DNA of 5,441 nt from an uncultured Ruminococcus sp. (GCA_945876405.1 CAMCOJ010000168.1:1-5441); one strand, 5' to 3'. Shown: positions 1-5,441, counted from the stretch's first letter. Notes: generated from the letters alone by a model not told the origin. A program made the numbers and translations.

Positions 1-58
1 GGGATTAATTTTTACTGAATTAAATTTTCATGAAATATAAATTGAGAGGAGTATTAAA

Positions 59-1198
59 ATGGCAGGTTTTGTTTTTGAAAACGATGCATATGATCCGGAA
101 GTAAATATAAAAGTAATAGGTGTCGGTGGTGGCGGTGGAAACGCCCTTAACTGTATGGCTGATTCAGGTGTTACCGATATCGAGTACATAGCAATAAATA
201 CAGATGCAGCAGCTCTCAGAAATTCAAAGGCAACTTCAAAGATTCAGATTGGTTCAAAGCTCACAAGAGGCAGAGGTGCCGGAAACAAACCAGAGGTTGG
301 AGAGAGATCAGCTGAAGAAAACAAGGAAGAGATTGCAGCAGCTCTTAAAGATGCTGATATGATATTTATTACAGCTGGCATGGGCGGTGGAACAGGAACA
401 GGTGCAGCTCCTGTTGTTGCTCAGATAGCAAAGGAGATGGATATTCTTACAGTTGCCGTAGTAACAAAGCCGTTTCTTTTTGAAAGAGAACAGAAGATGC
501 TTCAGGCTGAAAGAGGTATTGCGGAACTCAGAAAGTATGTTGACTCTCTTATTGTTATCCCTAATGAAAAGCTTCTTGTTGGTTTTGAGAAGCCTCTTAC
601 GATGAGAGAATCATTTTCACTTGCTGATGATATTCTCAAAACAGGTGTAAAGAGCATTTCTGACCTTATTACAGATGACGGATTTATCAACCTTGACTTT
701 GCTGATGTTTCTACAATTATGAAGGGTGCAGGTTATGCACATATGGCTATTGGTCATGGTCAGGGTAAGGACAAGGCAACAGATGCTGCAAAGGCAGTAA
801 TATCAAGCCCGCTTCTTGAAACATCAATTTCAGGGGCTAACAGACTTCTTATCAATATTGCTATGTCAGAGGATGTACTTGCAGAAGATGTTGATACAGC
901 TACAAAGATGATTACTGATACAGCAGCTGATGACGTTGAATTTATTTTTGGTACTGCATTCAAGGAAGATATGCAGGACGAAATGAGAATCACTGTTATC
1001 GCTGCAGGATTTGGCGAACCAAAGAGTGTAATTACACCGGTTCAGGAAAAACCAGTAGTATCATCACCGGTTGTTGATGAAGCTCCTGTTGTAAAGACAC
1101 CGGTTCGGAAATCATCTCCGATTTCCTCATCAATCAGCAGTTCATCTGATGAAGATGATCTTGACGCTATCTTCAAGATTCTTGACAATAAAAAATAA
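59..1198 (+). CDS. ftsZ: Cell division GTPase FtsZ
   Basis: FtsZ is the tubulin homologue that polymerises with GTP into the cytoplasmic Z-ring and recruits the septal wall machinery. The 379-residue product is of normal length and carries the family landmarks in order. These are the glycine-rich loop GVGGGGGNAL (21-30), NTDAAAL (47-53), GRGAGNKPEVG (71-81), the tubulin signature GGGTGTG (109-115), and the T7 synergy loop NLDFADV (211-217) with N211, D213 and D216. ISSPLLE (248-254) lies in the C-terminal subdomain. A Pro/Val/Ser-rich linker (about 321-363) leads to an acidic tail ending DDLDAIFKILDNKK. The start is supported by GAGAGGAG at 44-51, 7 bases upstream of ATG. Oddities: the usual FEG..R GTP-contact segment reads FEREQKM (141-147), with Lys where Arg is usual, and the terminal peptide lacks the common LDIPxFLR form. 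A terminator follows. The upstream gene and promoter lie outside the window. A divergent second FtsZ copy cannot be excluded. Confidence 0.97.
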   Translation: MAGFVFENDAYDPEVNIKVIGVGGGGGNALNCMADSGVTDIEYIAINTDAAALRNSKATSKIQIGSKLTRGRGAGNKPEVGERSAEENKEEIAAALKDADMIFITAGMGGGTGTGAAPVVAQIAKEMDILTVAVVTKPFLFEREQKMLQAERGIAELRKYVDSLIVIPNEKLLVGFEKPLTMRESFSLADDILKTGVKSISDLITDDGFINLDFADVSTIMKGAGYAHMAIGHGQGKDKATDAAKAVISSPLLETSISGANRLLINIAMSEDVLAEDVDTATKMITDTAADDVEFIFGTAFKEDMQDEMRITVIAAGFGEPKSVITPVQEKPVVSSPVVDEAPVVKTPVRKSSPISSSISSSSDEDDLDAIFKILDNKK

Positions 1199-1217
1199 AA
1201 TATTCTTATAGAATATT
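1199..1217 (+). repeat. AT-only-loop inverted repeat after ftsZ
   Basis: AATATTC (1199-1205) and GAATATT (1211-1217) are perfect 7-bp complementary arms around the loop TTATA, starting at the base after the ftsZ stop codon. The hairpin would be weak because its arms are nearly all A/T. It sits just upstream of the stronger terminator hairpin and may contribute to 3'-end stability of the ftsZ mRNA. That role is an inference. Confidence 0.45.
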
Positions 1218-1223
1218 ATAAAG

Positions 1224-1256
1224 AAACGCACGGTACAAATCGTGCGTTTTGTTGTT
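1224..1256 (+). terminator. Rho-independent terminator of ftsZ
   Basis: AAACGCACG (1224-1232) and CGTGCGTTT (1241-1249) form a perfect 9-bp stem with an 8-base loop. The T-rich tail TTTTGTTGTT spans 1247-1256. The GC-rich stem core and the position 26 bases after the ftsZ stop fit an intrinsic terminator that separates ftsZ from the next transcription unit. Confidence 0.88.
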
Positions 1257-1323
1257 AAATCACATTGTTAATTTGTACATAACCAACAATTGATTTTCTG
1301 AAAGCTTGGTAAGTTTTTGGTGT

Positions 1324-1352
1324 TGTAAAAATGATGTAATATATGTTATAAT
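1324..1352 (+). promoter_or_regulatory. Promoter of the DivIVA-like gene (extended -10)
   Basis: TATAAT at 1347-1352 is a perfect -10 hexamer preceded by TGT (1344-1346), making an extended -10. TTGTAA at 1324-1329 matches the -35 consensus at 4 of 6 positions, with a 17-base spacer. Transcription would start near 1359 and give a leader of about 60 bases before the ATG at 1421. The extended -10 could compensate for the weak -35. The site is read from sequence only. Confidence 0.75.
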
Positions 1353-1367
1353 AGTATATAGTATTAT
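1348..1367. repeat. 20-bp near-palindrome overlapping the -10 and start site
   Basis: ATAATAGTAT (1348-1357) and ATAGTATTAT (1358-1367) are inverted copies matching at 9 of 10 base pairs. The single mismatch is G1354/G1361. The element lies over the -10 hexamer and the expected transcription start, where a repressor could act. It is very AT-rich, so chance symmetry is a serious alternative. Confidence 0.35.
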
Positions 1368-1420
1368 GATTATCGGAAGCTGCTCTTTTGAAGCATTTTT
1401 CATTCAGGAGGAAATAAAAT

Positions 1421-2752
1421 ATGAGTGATAAGAACGATTTAGGTATATTAAGGGAAACAAACGGATTTACAAAGGGTTACATAAAAGAAGATGTTGATAA
1501 GTATATCAAAAATCTTGTAGAAGAAATAAACAAGCTTACTGAGAAGACACAGACTCTTGAGAATGAGCTTGAGGAAGCAAATGACAAGCTTAGAGATGCC
1601 GAAGAAAATCTTGCTTCAGCAAAGAAAGCCTCATCCGTAGGCGGAGCAGGCGGTGCACGTGAGGCCGAACTTGATGAAGAGGTTAAGACACTTAAAAACA
1701 AGCTCAACTCAACAACGATAACACTCAAGAAACTTGAAGAGGCCTTGCAGTCAGAGAAGAAAGCAAGACAGAGTGAAAAGATGCTTTACGAAGCTGAGAG
1801 AGGCTCAGGCAGTATAGTTTCTTCACCGTCAGGATCTTCCGGATTGTCTGAAGACAACAGTGCACAGATTGCAGAACTTAACAGGAAGATTTCTGAAAAG
1901 GATGAACTTATTCAGAATAAAGAAAGTCTTGTTCAGTCAAAGGATAAGGAAATTGCTGAACTTAAGAAAAAGGTTGAGGAACTTGATTCTGATCTTAAGA
2001 AGGCAAAAGAAACTCCTGCAGTATCAGAGTCCGAATTCAAGAGTTCATTTGATATAGGAAACGTATTTATTGAAGCTCAGAATACAGCAAAGAAGATTAC
2101 ACTTGAGGCACAGGCAGCTGCAGATAAGCTTTCAGAAGAAGCGAAGGAAAAGGCTGAAAAAATTATCAGTGATGCAGAGGCTGCTGCTCAGACAAAGACT
2201 AAGGAAGCTGATGAAAGAAGCAGCAAGGTACTTGAAGAAGCAGACCGTAAGGCTAAGGAAATAGTTGATAACGCTGAAAAGTCAGTTGAAGATGTGAAGA
2301 ATGAAGTAATAAATAAAGCAGGTGGGCTTGACAGGATTTCTGAAGAAATCAGGACTTCATTCAGGGCTGATCTTGACAAACTTAAGGAAAATCTTAAAGT
2401 TATTGCGGATGCTGTCAGCAGTGCCGAGGAAAACTTCAGTAAGACTGTGAAAGATGCAGACAGGAAGATTGATGATTACAGCAAAACTATGTTTGATAAA
2501 AAATCCCTTGACGAATATTTAGCTTCTGTTCCGTCAGCTGAACGTGCTAAGCCGGTTCATGAGAACCGTAAAAAAGGCGCATCAGGCGGGGATAACTGGG
2601 CTATGGATGATCTTGAGGCACTTACCAGGCAGGTAGAGATTTCGTCAAACGGTAAGTCAGAAAACCGTCCGAAGAATCAGAGCAGTAACGGTGAAAAATG
2701 GAAAAATGATCTCGCTGCACTTGCAAAGGCTGCAGAAGTTGAAGGAGTATAA
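1421..2752 (+). CDS. DivIVA-like coiled-coil protein, probable division/polarity scaffold
   Basis: The 443-residue protein is soluble-looking, Lys/Glu/Ala-rich and almost entirely coiled coil. Residues 9-35 contain NGFTKGYIKEDVDKYI, which resembles the N-terminal membrane-curvature motif of DivIVA (F-x-R/K-G-Y followed by EVDxFL). Coiled-coil stretches run at about 21-70, 81-127, 148-197 and 206-345, broken by flexible linkers at SSVGGAGG (72-79) and a Ser/Gly stretch (128-147). FDIGNVFIEAQNTAKKI (210-226) followed by Ala-rich A..A heptads matches the DivIVA C-domain pattern. The tail (about 375-443) is probably disordered and holds two copies of a G-D/E-x-W...DLxAL motif. No signal peptide or membrane segment is visible. 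DivIVA proteins bind negatively curved membrane at septa and poles and recruit partners, and the adjacent ftsZ fits a division role. The start is fixed by AGGAGG at 1406-1411, 9 bases upstream. The family assignment is likely, but the exact role and partners are unknown. Confidence 0.8.
   Translation: MSDKNDLGILRETNGFTKGYIKEDVDKYIKNLVEEINKLTEKTQTLENELEEANDKLRDAEENLASAKKASSVGGAGGAREAELDEEVKTLKNKLNSTTITLKKLEEALQSEKKARQSEKMLYEAERGSGSIVSSPSGSSGLSEDNSAQIAELNRKISEKDELIQNKESLVQSKDKEIAELKKKVEELDSDLKKAKETPAVSESEFKSSFDIGNVFIEAQNTAKKITLEAQAAADKLSEEAKEKAEKIISDAEAAAQTKTKEADERSSKVLEEADRKAKEIVDNAEKSVEDVKNEVINKAGGLDRISEEIRTSFRADLDKLKENLKVIADAVSSAEENFSKTVKDADRKIDDYSKTMFDKKSLDEYLASVPSAERAKPVHENRKKGASGGDNWAMDDLEALTRQVEISSNGKSENRPKNQSSNGEKWKNDLAALAKAAEVEGV
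2588..2740 (+). repeat. Duplicated Trp/Asp-Leu motif in the tail of the DivIVA-like protein
   Basis: Residues 390-404 (GDNWAMDDLEALTRQ) and 424-437 (GEKWKNDLAALAKA) share the pattern G-D/E-x-W-x(1-2)-x-D-L-x-A-L-x-R/K. They are separated by a polar Asn/Ser/Lys linker of about 19 residues. In an otherwise Trp-free protein these are the only two tryptophans. Each copy can form a short amphipathic helix and looks like a peptide docking motif. That function is an inference. Confidence 0.6.
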
Positions 2753-2811
2753 ACTCTCTTTTCGTAATGGGCAAAACGCCTAAAAAAAACAATAAAATTT
2801 TATATACCAGT

Positions 2812-2847
2812 AAATCATGGTCCTGAGTTGTTCAGACCATGATTTTT
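2812..2847 (+). terminator. Rho-independent terminator of the DivIVA-like gene
   Basis: AAATCATGGT (2812-2821) pairs perfectly with ACCATGATTT (2836-2845). The inner CTGA (2823-2826) pairs with TCAG (2832-2835), with C2822 bulged and a GTTGT loop. This gives a stem of about 14 bp followed by a T run ending at 2847. It lies about 60 bases after the stop at 2752 and isolates the gene from nrdD. Confidence 0.85.
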
Positions 2848-2859
2848 GTGTGTGTTGAC

Positions 2860-2910
2860 ATTTTCTGGGGTGCCAGTTGTGACATTTCATGTATATAATC
2901 TCCAGAAAAT
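2860..2910. repeat. Perfect 9-bp inverted repeat in the nrdD upstream region
   Basis: ATTTTCTGG (2860-2868) and CCAGAAAAT (2902-2910) are exact reverse complements, extendable inward by a G-T and a G-C pair to 11 bp. They enclose 29 bases containing TATAAT (2894-2899). No T run follows, so it is not a terminator. It ends 4 bases before the -35 of the nrdD promoter, where an upstream operator could sit. Its function is unknown. Confidence 0.5.
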
Positions 2911-2914
2911 TCCC

Positions 2915-2943
2915 TTGACAAATGTCCGTGAATGATGTATTAT
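2915..2943 (+). promoter_or_regulatory. Promoter of nrdDG
   Basis: A perfect -35 TTGACA (2915-2920) is followed after 17 bases by TATTAT (2938-2943), which matches the -10 consensus at 5 of 6 positions. A perfect TATAAT overlaps at 2941-2946 but would need a 20-base spacer. The expected start near 2949-2950 falls inside the first NrdR-like element, an arrangement suited to repression. Confidence 0.75.
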
Positions 2944-2947
2944 AATA

Positions 2948-2963
2948 ACACAACATTTAGGTG
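2948..2963 (+). promoter_or_regulatory. Candidate NrdR box 1 (start-site proximal)
   Basis: ACACAACATTTAGGTG matches the NrdR box consensus, recalled as acaCwAtATaTwGtgt, at 11 of 16 positions, including the ACACAA..AT.TAG core. It overlaps the predicted transcription start. NrdR is the ATP/dATP-sensing repressor of bacterial ribonucleotide reductase operons and binds paired boxes about three helical turns apart. The partner begins exactly 31 bp downstream. Confidence 0.6.
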
Positions 2964-2978
2964 GTTGTTTGATTCAAA

Positions 2979-2994
2979 CCACAATATATAGAGG
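2979..2994 (+). promoter_or_regulatory. Candidate NrdR box 2 (overlapping the ribosome binding site)
   Basis: CCACAATATATAGAGG matches the recalled NrdR consensus at 13 of 16 positions, with the central CACAATATATAG intact. It starts 31 bp after box 1, leaving a 15-bp gap, which is the phased spacing typical of NrdR pairs. Its last bases run into the Shine-Dalgarno GAGGAG (2991-2996) of nrdD. The arms GTGGTT (2961-2966) and AACCAC (2977-2982) could form a small hairpin in the leader RNA between the two boxes. Confidence 0.68.
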
Positions 2995-3006
2995 AGCTGC
3001 TGCTAA

Positions 3007-5136
3007 ATGAAGGTTCAGAAGAGAGACGGAAGAGTTACGGAATATGACAAATCTAAGATTGTCAGGGCCATAAAGAAGGCTAATGCTGAAGTTCCGGACA
3101 ATGAAAAGGTTGAAAACAATTCAATCGAAAACATCGTAAAGTATATTGAAAAATATGCTGAAAACAAAGTTCTTAATGTAGAGACGATTCAGGACATGAT
3201 TGAGAGTGAACTTGTCAGACAGGACAAGTATACACTTGCAAAGAAGTACATAATTTATCGCTATCAGAGAGCTCTTCTCAGAAAGGCGAACACAACTGAT
3301 GAATCTATTCTCAAGCTCATCAAGAACGAAAACAAAGAACTTGCTGAAGAAAATTCAAATAAGAATACTATCCTTGCTTCAACACAGCGAGATTATATTG
3401 CAGGTGAGGTTTCAAGAGATCTTACAAGAAGAATGCTTCTTCCTGAGAGAATTTCCATGGCTCATGATCAGGGTATTCTTCATTTTCATGATGCTGATTA
3501 CTTTATTCAGCCTATCTTCAACTGCTGTCTGATAAACATTGGTGATATGCTTGACAACGGCACAGTGATGAACGGAAAGATGATAGAGTCTCCGAAGAGT
3601 TTTCAGGTTGCATGTACTGTAATGACTCAGATCATTTCAGCTGTAGCCAGCAATCAGTACGGCGGACAGTCAGTTGATATGATTCATCTCGGAAAGTATC
3701 TCCGAAGGAGCAGAGACAAGTATCTTCGTGACATGAAAAATCAGTTTGCTGATACCCTTGATGACGAAACAATAAACAAAATTGTTGACAGCAGACTTCG
3801 CGATGAACTGAAATCAGGCGTTCAGACAATTCAGTATCAGATTAATACACTTATGACCACAAACGGTCAGGCGCCTTTTGTAACACTTTTCCTCCACGTT
3901 GACGATAATGATGAGTACGTTGAGGAAAACTCAATGATTATAGAGGAAATACTCAGACAGAGATATGAAGGAATCAAGAATGAGGCTGGTGTAAATGCTA
4001 CTCCTGCGTTCCCTAAGCTTATTTATGTACTTGATGAAAACAACTGCTTCAAAGGCGGAAAGTATGATTATCTCACAGAGCTTGCAGTAAAATGTTCGGC
4101 AAAGAGAATGTACCCTGACTATATTTCTGCAAAGAAGATGAGGGAAAACTATGAGGGAAATGTATTCAGCTGCATGGGATGCAGAAGTTTCCTTTCACCA
4201 TGGAAGGACGAAAACGGCGAATACAAATTTGAAGGGCGTTTCAATCAGGGTGTTGTAAGTATTAACCTTCCGCAGATAGGCATTGTGGCAAACGGAAATG
4301 AAAATGAGTTCTGGCGTATATTTGACGAGAGACTTGAACTTTGTTTTGAGGCTCTTATGTGCAGACACAAGGCACTTGAGGGAACTCTTTCCGATGTGAG
4401 TCCTATCCACTGGCAGTATGGCGCAATTGCACGTCTTGACAAGGGTGAGAAGATTGACAAGCTTCTGCACGGAGGTTACTCAAGTATTTCTCTGGGTTAC
4501 ATAGGACTTTATGAAGTCACAAAACTTATGAAGGGTGTAAGTCATACTACTCCTGAAGGAAAAGAATTTGCCCTGAAAGTTATGAATCATATGAAGGAAG
4601 CCACTGAGCGCTGGAGAGAGCGTACAGGAATTGGCTTTGCACTGTACGGAACACCTGCAGAGAGTCTCTGTTACAGATTTGCAAGAATTGACAAACAGAG
4701 ATTCGGTGATATAAAAGATATAACAGACAAGGGTTATTACACAAACTCATATCATGTTGATGTCCGTGAGAAGATTGACGCATTTGAAAAGTTTGAGTTT
4801 GAGAGTCAGTTCCAGAAGATTTCAACAGGCGGATGTATTTCATATGTTGAGATACCGAATATCACAGGAAATCTCGATGCTCTCAAGGATATGGTAAAAT
4901 TTATATACGACAATATCCAGTACGCTGAGTTCAACACAAAGTCTGACTACTGCCATTCATGCGGATTTGACGGAGAGATAATTATAAATGACGATAACGA
5001 ATGGGAATGCCCTCAGTGTCATAACAAGGACCGTTCAAGACTTACAGTTACAAGGAGAACATGCGGATACCTCGGTGAAAACTTCTGGAATACAGGAAAA
5101 ACCAAAGAAATAAAGGAAAGAGTGCTGCATTTATAA
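3007..5136 (+). CDS. nrdD: Anaerobic (class III) ribonucleoside-triphosphate reductase
   Basis: NrdD reduces ribonucleoside triphosphates to dNTPs without oxygen, using a glycyl radical. The 709-residue product is full length. Residues 1 to about 93 are an ATP-cone allosteric domain opening with VQKRDGRVTEYDKSKIVRAI, the activity switch that senses ATP/dATP. The barrel domain carries FNCCLINIGD (171-180) and SCMGCRSFL (388-396). Cysteines in these two motifs (C173 or C174, and C392) are the likely active-site thiols, by analogy with the T4 and E. coli enzymes. The C-terminus has the zinc site C649-x2-C652...C668-x2-C671 and the radical loop RRTCGYLGEN, in which G687 aligns with E. coli Gly681. 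It ends EIKERVLHL, typical of Firmicutes members. GAGGAG lies 10 bases before the ATG. nrdG follows after one base, so the two are co-transcribed and probably translationally coupled. Control is probably by NrdR through the two upstream boxes. No damage is seen. Confidence 0.98.
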   Translation: MKVQKRDGRVTEYDKSKIVRAIKKANAEVPDNEKVENNSIENIVKYIEKYAENKVLNVETIQDMIESELVRQDKYTLAKKYIIYRYQRALLRKANTTDESILKLIKNENKELAEENSNKNTILASTQRDYIAGEVSRDLTRRMLLPERISMAHDQGILHFHDADYFIQPIFNCCLINIGDMLDNGTVMNGKMIESPKSFQVACTVMTQIISAVASNQYGGQSVDMIHLGKYLRRSRDKYLRDMKNQFADTLDDETINKIVDSRLRDELKSGVQTIQYQINTLMTTNGQAPFVTLFLHVDDNDEYVEENSMIIEEILRQRYEGIKNEAGVNATPAFPKLIYVLDENNCFKGGKYDYLTELAVKCSAKRMYPDYISAKKMRENYEGNVFSCMGCRSFLSPWKDENGEYKFEGRFNQGVVSINLPQIGIVANGNENEFWRIFDERLELCFEALMCRHKALEGTLSDVSPIHWQYGAIARLDKGEKIDKLLHGGYSSISLGYIGLYEVTKLMKGVSHTTPEGKEFALKVMNHMKEATERWRERTGIGFALYGTPAESLCYRFARIDKQRFGDIKDITDKGYYTNSYHVDVREKIDAFEKFEFESQFQKISTGGCISYVEIPNITGNLDALKDMVKFIYDNIQYAEFNTKSDYCHSCGFDGEIIINDDNEWECPQCHNKDRSRLTVTRRTCGYLGENFWNTGKTKEIKERVLHL

Positions 5137-5137
5137 T

Positions 5138-5397
5138 ATGAAATACGCTCAGCTTAAGAAACGCGATGTCGCCAATGGTCCCGGAGTCAGGGTGTCGCTT
5201 TTTGTCAGCGGCTGCACACATCACTGCAAAGGCTGCTTTAATCCGGAAACCTGGGATTTTGACTATGGAGATATTTTTGATGAAAAAATTCAGGATGAGA
5301 TTATTTCACTCATGGAACCATCATATATCAGGGGCCTGACCGTTCTTGGCGGGGAACCTATGGAGAAGCCAAACCAGAAAGCACTGCTGCCTTTTAT
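5138..5397 (+). CDS. nrdG: Anaerobic ribonucleotide reductase activating protein, 5' part only
   Basis: NrdG is a radical-SAM enzyme that uses a [4Fe-4S] cluster and S-adenosylmethionine to install the glycyl radical on NrdD. The fragment gives about 86 genuine residues of a protein usually about 150-180 long. The N-terminus has YAQLKKRDVANGPGVRVSLF (3-22). The cluster motif CTHHCKGC has C26, C30 and C33 in CX3CX2C spacing, and the characteristic FNPETWDF follows (34-41). LGGEPMEKPNQ (70-80) holds the GGEP SAM-contact motif. The ATG is separated from the nrdD stop by a single T. The nearest purine-rich stretch (GGAAAGAG, 5115-5122) is rather far upstream, so coupling to nrdD translation is likely. 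The reading frame stays open to 5441, but bases from 5398 are sequencing adapter, so residues after about F86/I87 are artefactual. Confidence 0.95.
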
Positions 5398-5441
5398 CTG
5401 TCTCTTATACACATCTGACGCTGCCGACGATACTCCTTGTG
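5398..5441 (+). other. Illumina Nextera adapter read-through (non-genomic)
   Basis: CTGTCTCTTATACACATCT (5398-5416) is the 19-base Tn5 mosaic-end sequence. It is followed without interruption by GACGCTGCCGACGA (5417-5430), the rest of the Nextera transposase adapter as read through from the insert. TACTCCTT (5431-5438) occupies the 8-base index position and is the reverse complement of AAGGAGTA, an index I recall as S507/N507. GTG (5439-5441) begins the constant sequence after the index. This is library-construction sequence left at the contig end, not an insertion sequence or organismal DNA. One or two bases at the junction could coincide with genome by chance. Confidence 0.97.

Noticed and set aside
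11..41. Possible ftsZ promoter TTTACT...TATAAA
   Set aside because: Matches are poor, the spacer is 19 bases, and the start would fall inside the Shine-Dalgarno. The real promoter probably lies upstream of the window.
1264..1290. ATTGTT/AACAAT inverted repeat between ftsZ and the scaffold gene
   Set aside because: Six A/T-rich base pairs with a 15-base loop are expected by chance, and there is no positional link to the promoter.
1860..2264. Arg/Leu-rich alternative-frame open frames inside the scaffold gene
   Set aside because: They are frame-shifted shadows of the coiled-coil repeats and were not given separate gene calls.
2769..2790. GGC-AAAA-C-GCC followed by an A run as a terminator
   Set aside because: The stem is only 3 bp and A rather than T follows. 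The hairpin at 2812-2847 is far stronger.
2877..2891. TTGTGACATTTCA as a Rex (redox) operator
   Set aside because: The half-sites are separated by 3 bases rather than the 6 expected for TTGTGA-N6-TCACAA, and the right half is incomplete.
4195..4843. Reverse-strand open frames within nrdD
   Set aside because: They are antisense to highly conserved nrdD coding sequence and show no recognisable protein features.
5132..5137. TATAAT at the nrdD-nrdG junction as an internal promoter
   Set aside because: It overlaps the nrdD stop codon and touches the nrdG ATG, so it would start transcription inside nrdG. No good -35 was noted.
5398..5416. Tn5/IS50 mosaic-end-like sequence as evidence of a mobile element
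   Set aside because: It continues directly into the Nextera adapter, an index and flow-cell sequence, so it comes from library preparation.

Overview
The window is ordinary chromosomal DNA of an AT-rich, low-GC Gram-positive anaerobe. It most resembles Clostridia of the Ruminococcus/Oscillospiraceae type. This rests on the protein sequences, strong AGGAGG-type ribosome binding sites, TTGACA/TATAAT-type promoters, a DivIVA-family protein and an oxygen-sensitive class III ribonucleotide reductase. All four genes are on the + strand. The taxonomic assignment is an inference, because no rRNA or other marker is present.

Layout: (1) ftsZ (59-1198), encoding the tubulin-like division GTPase, with only a 58-base leader visible and a hairpin/T-run terminator downstream. 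(2) An apparently monocistronic gene (1421-2752) with its own extended -10 promoter and terminator. It encodes a long coiled-coil protein with DivIVA-like N-terminal and C-domain signatures and a duplicated Trp/Asp-Leu motif at its C-terminus. (3) A 254-base control region with a terminator, an inverted repeat, a TTGACA-17-TATTAT promoter and two 16-bp elements 31 bp apart that resemble tandem NrdR boxes. (4) nrdD (3007-5136), a complete anaerobic ribonucleoside-triphosphate reductase, followed after one base by nrdG (from 5138), its radical-SAM activase. nrdG is only about half present.

The last 44 bases (5398-5441) are not genomic. They match the Illumina Nextera transposase adapter, followed by an 8-base index and the first bases of the i5 flow-cell sequence. 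The genuine sequence ends at about 5397, so the open frame running off the end of nrdG has an artificial tail.

Functionally, the window joins a cell-division block (FtsZ plus a probable polar/septal scaffold) to the anaerobic dNTP supply module (NrdD plus NrdG). The nrd genes are probably controlled by dATP/ATP-sensing NrdR, which is not encoded here. I found no mobile element, CRISPR array, tRNA or rRNA, and no convincing new defence or metabolic system. The most unusual biological points are the C-terminal motifs of the DivIVA-like protein and the divergent FtsZ C-terminal peptide and GTP-contact loop.
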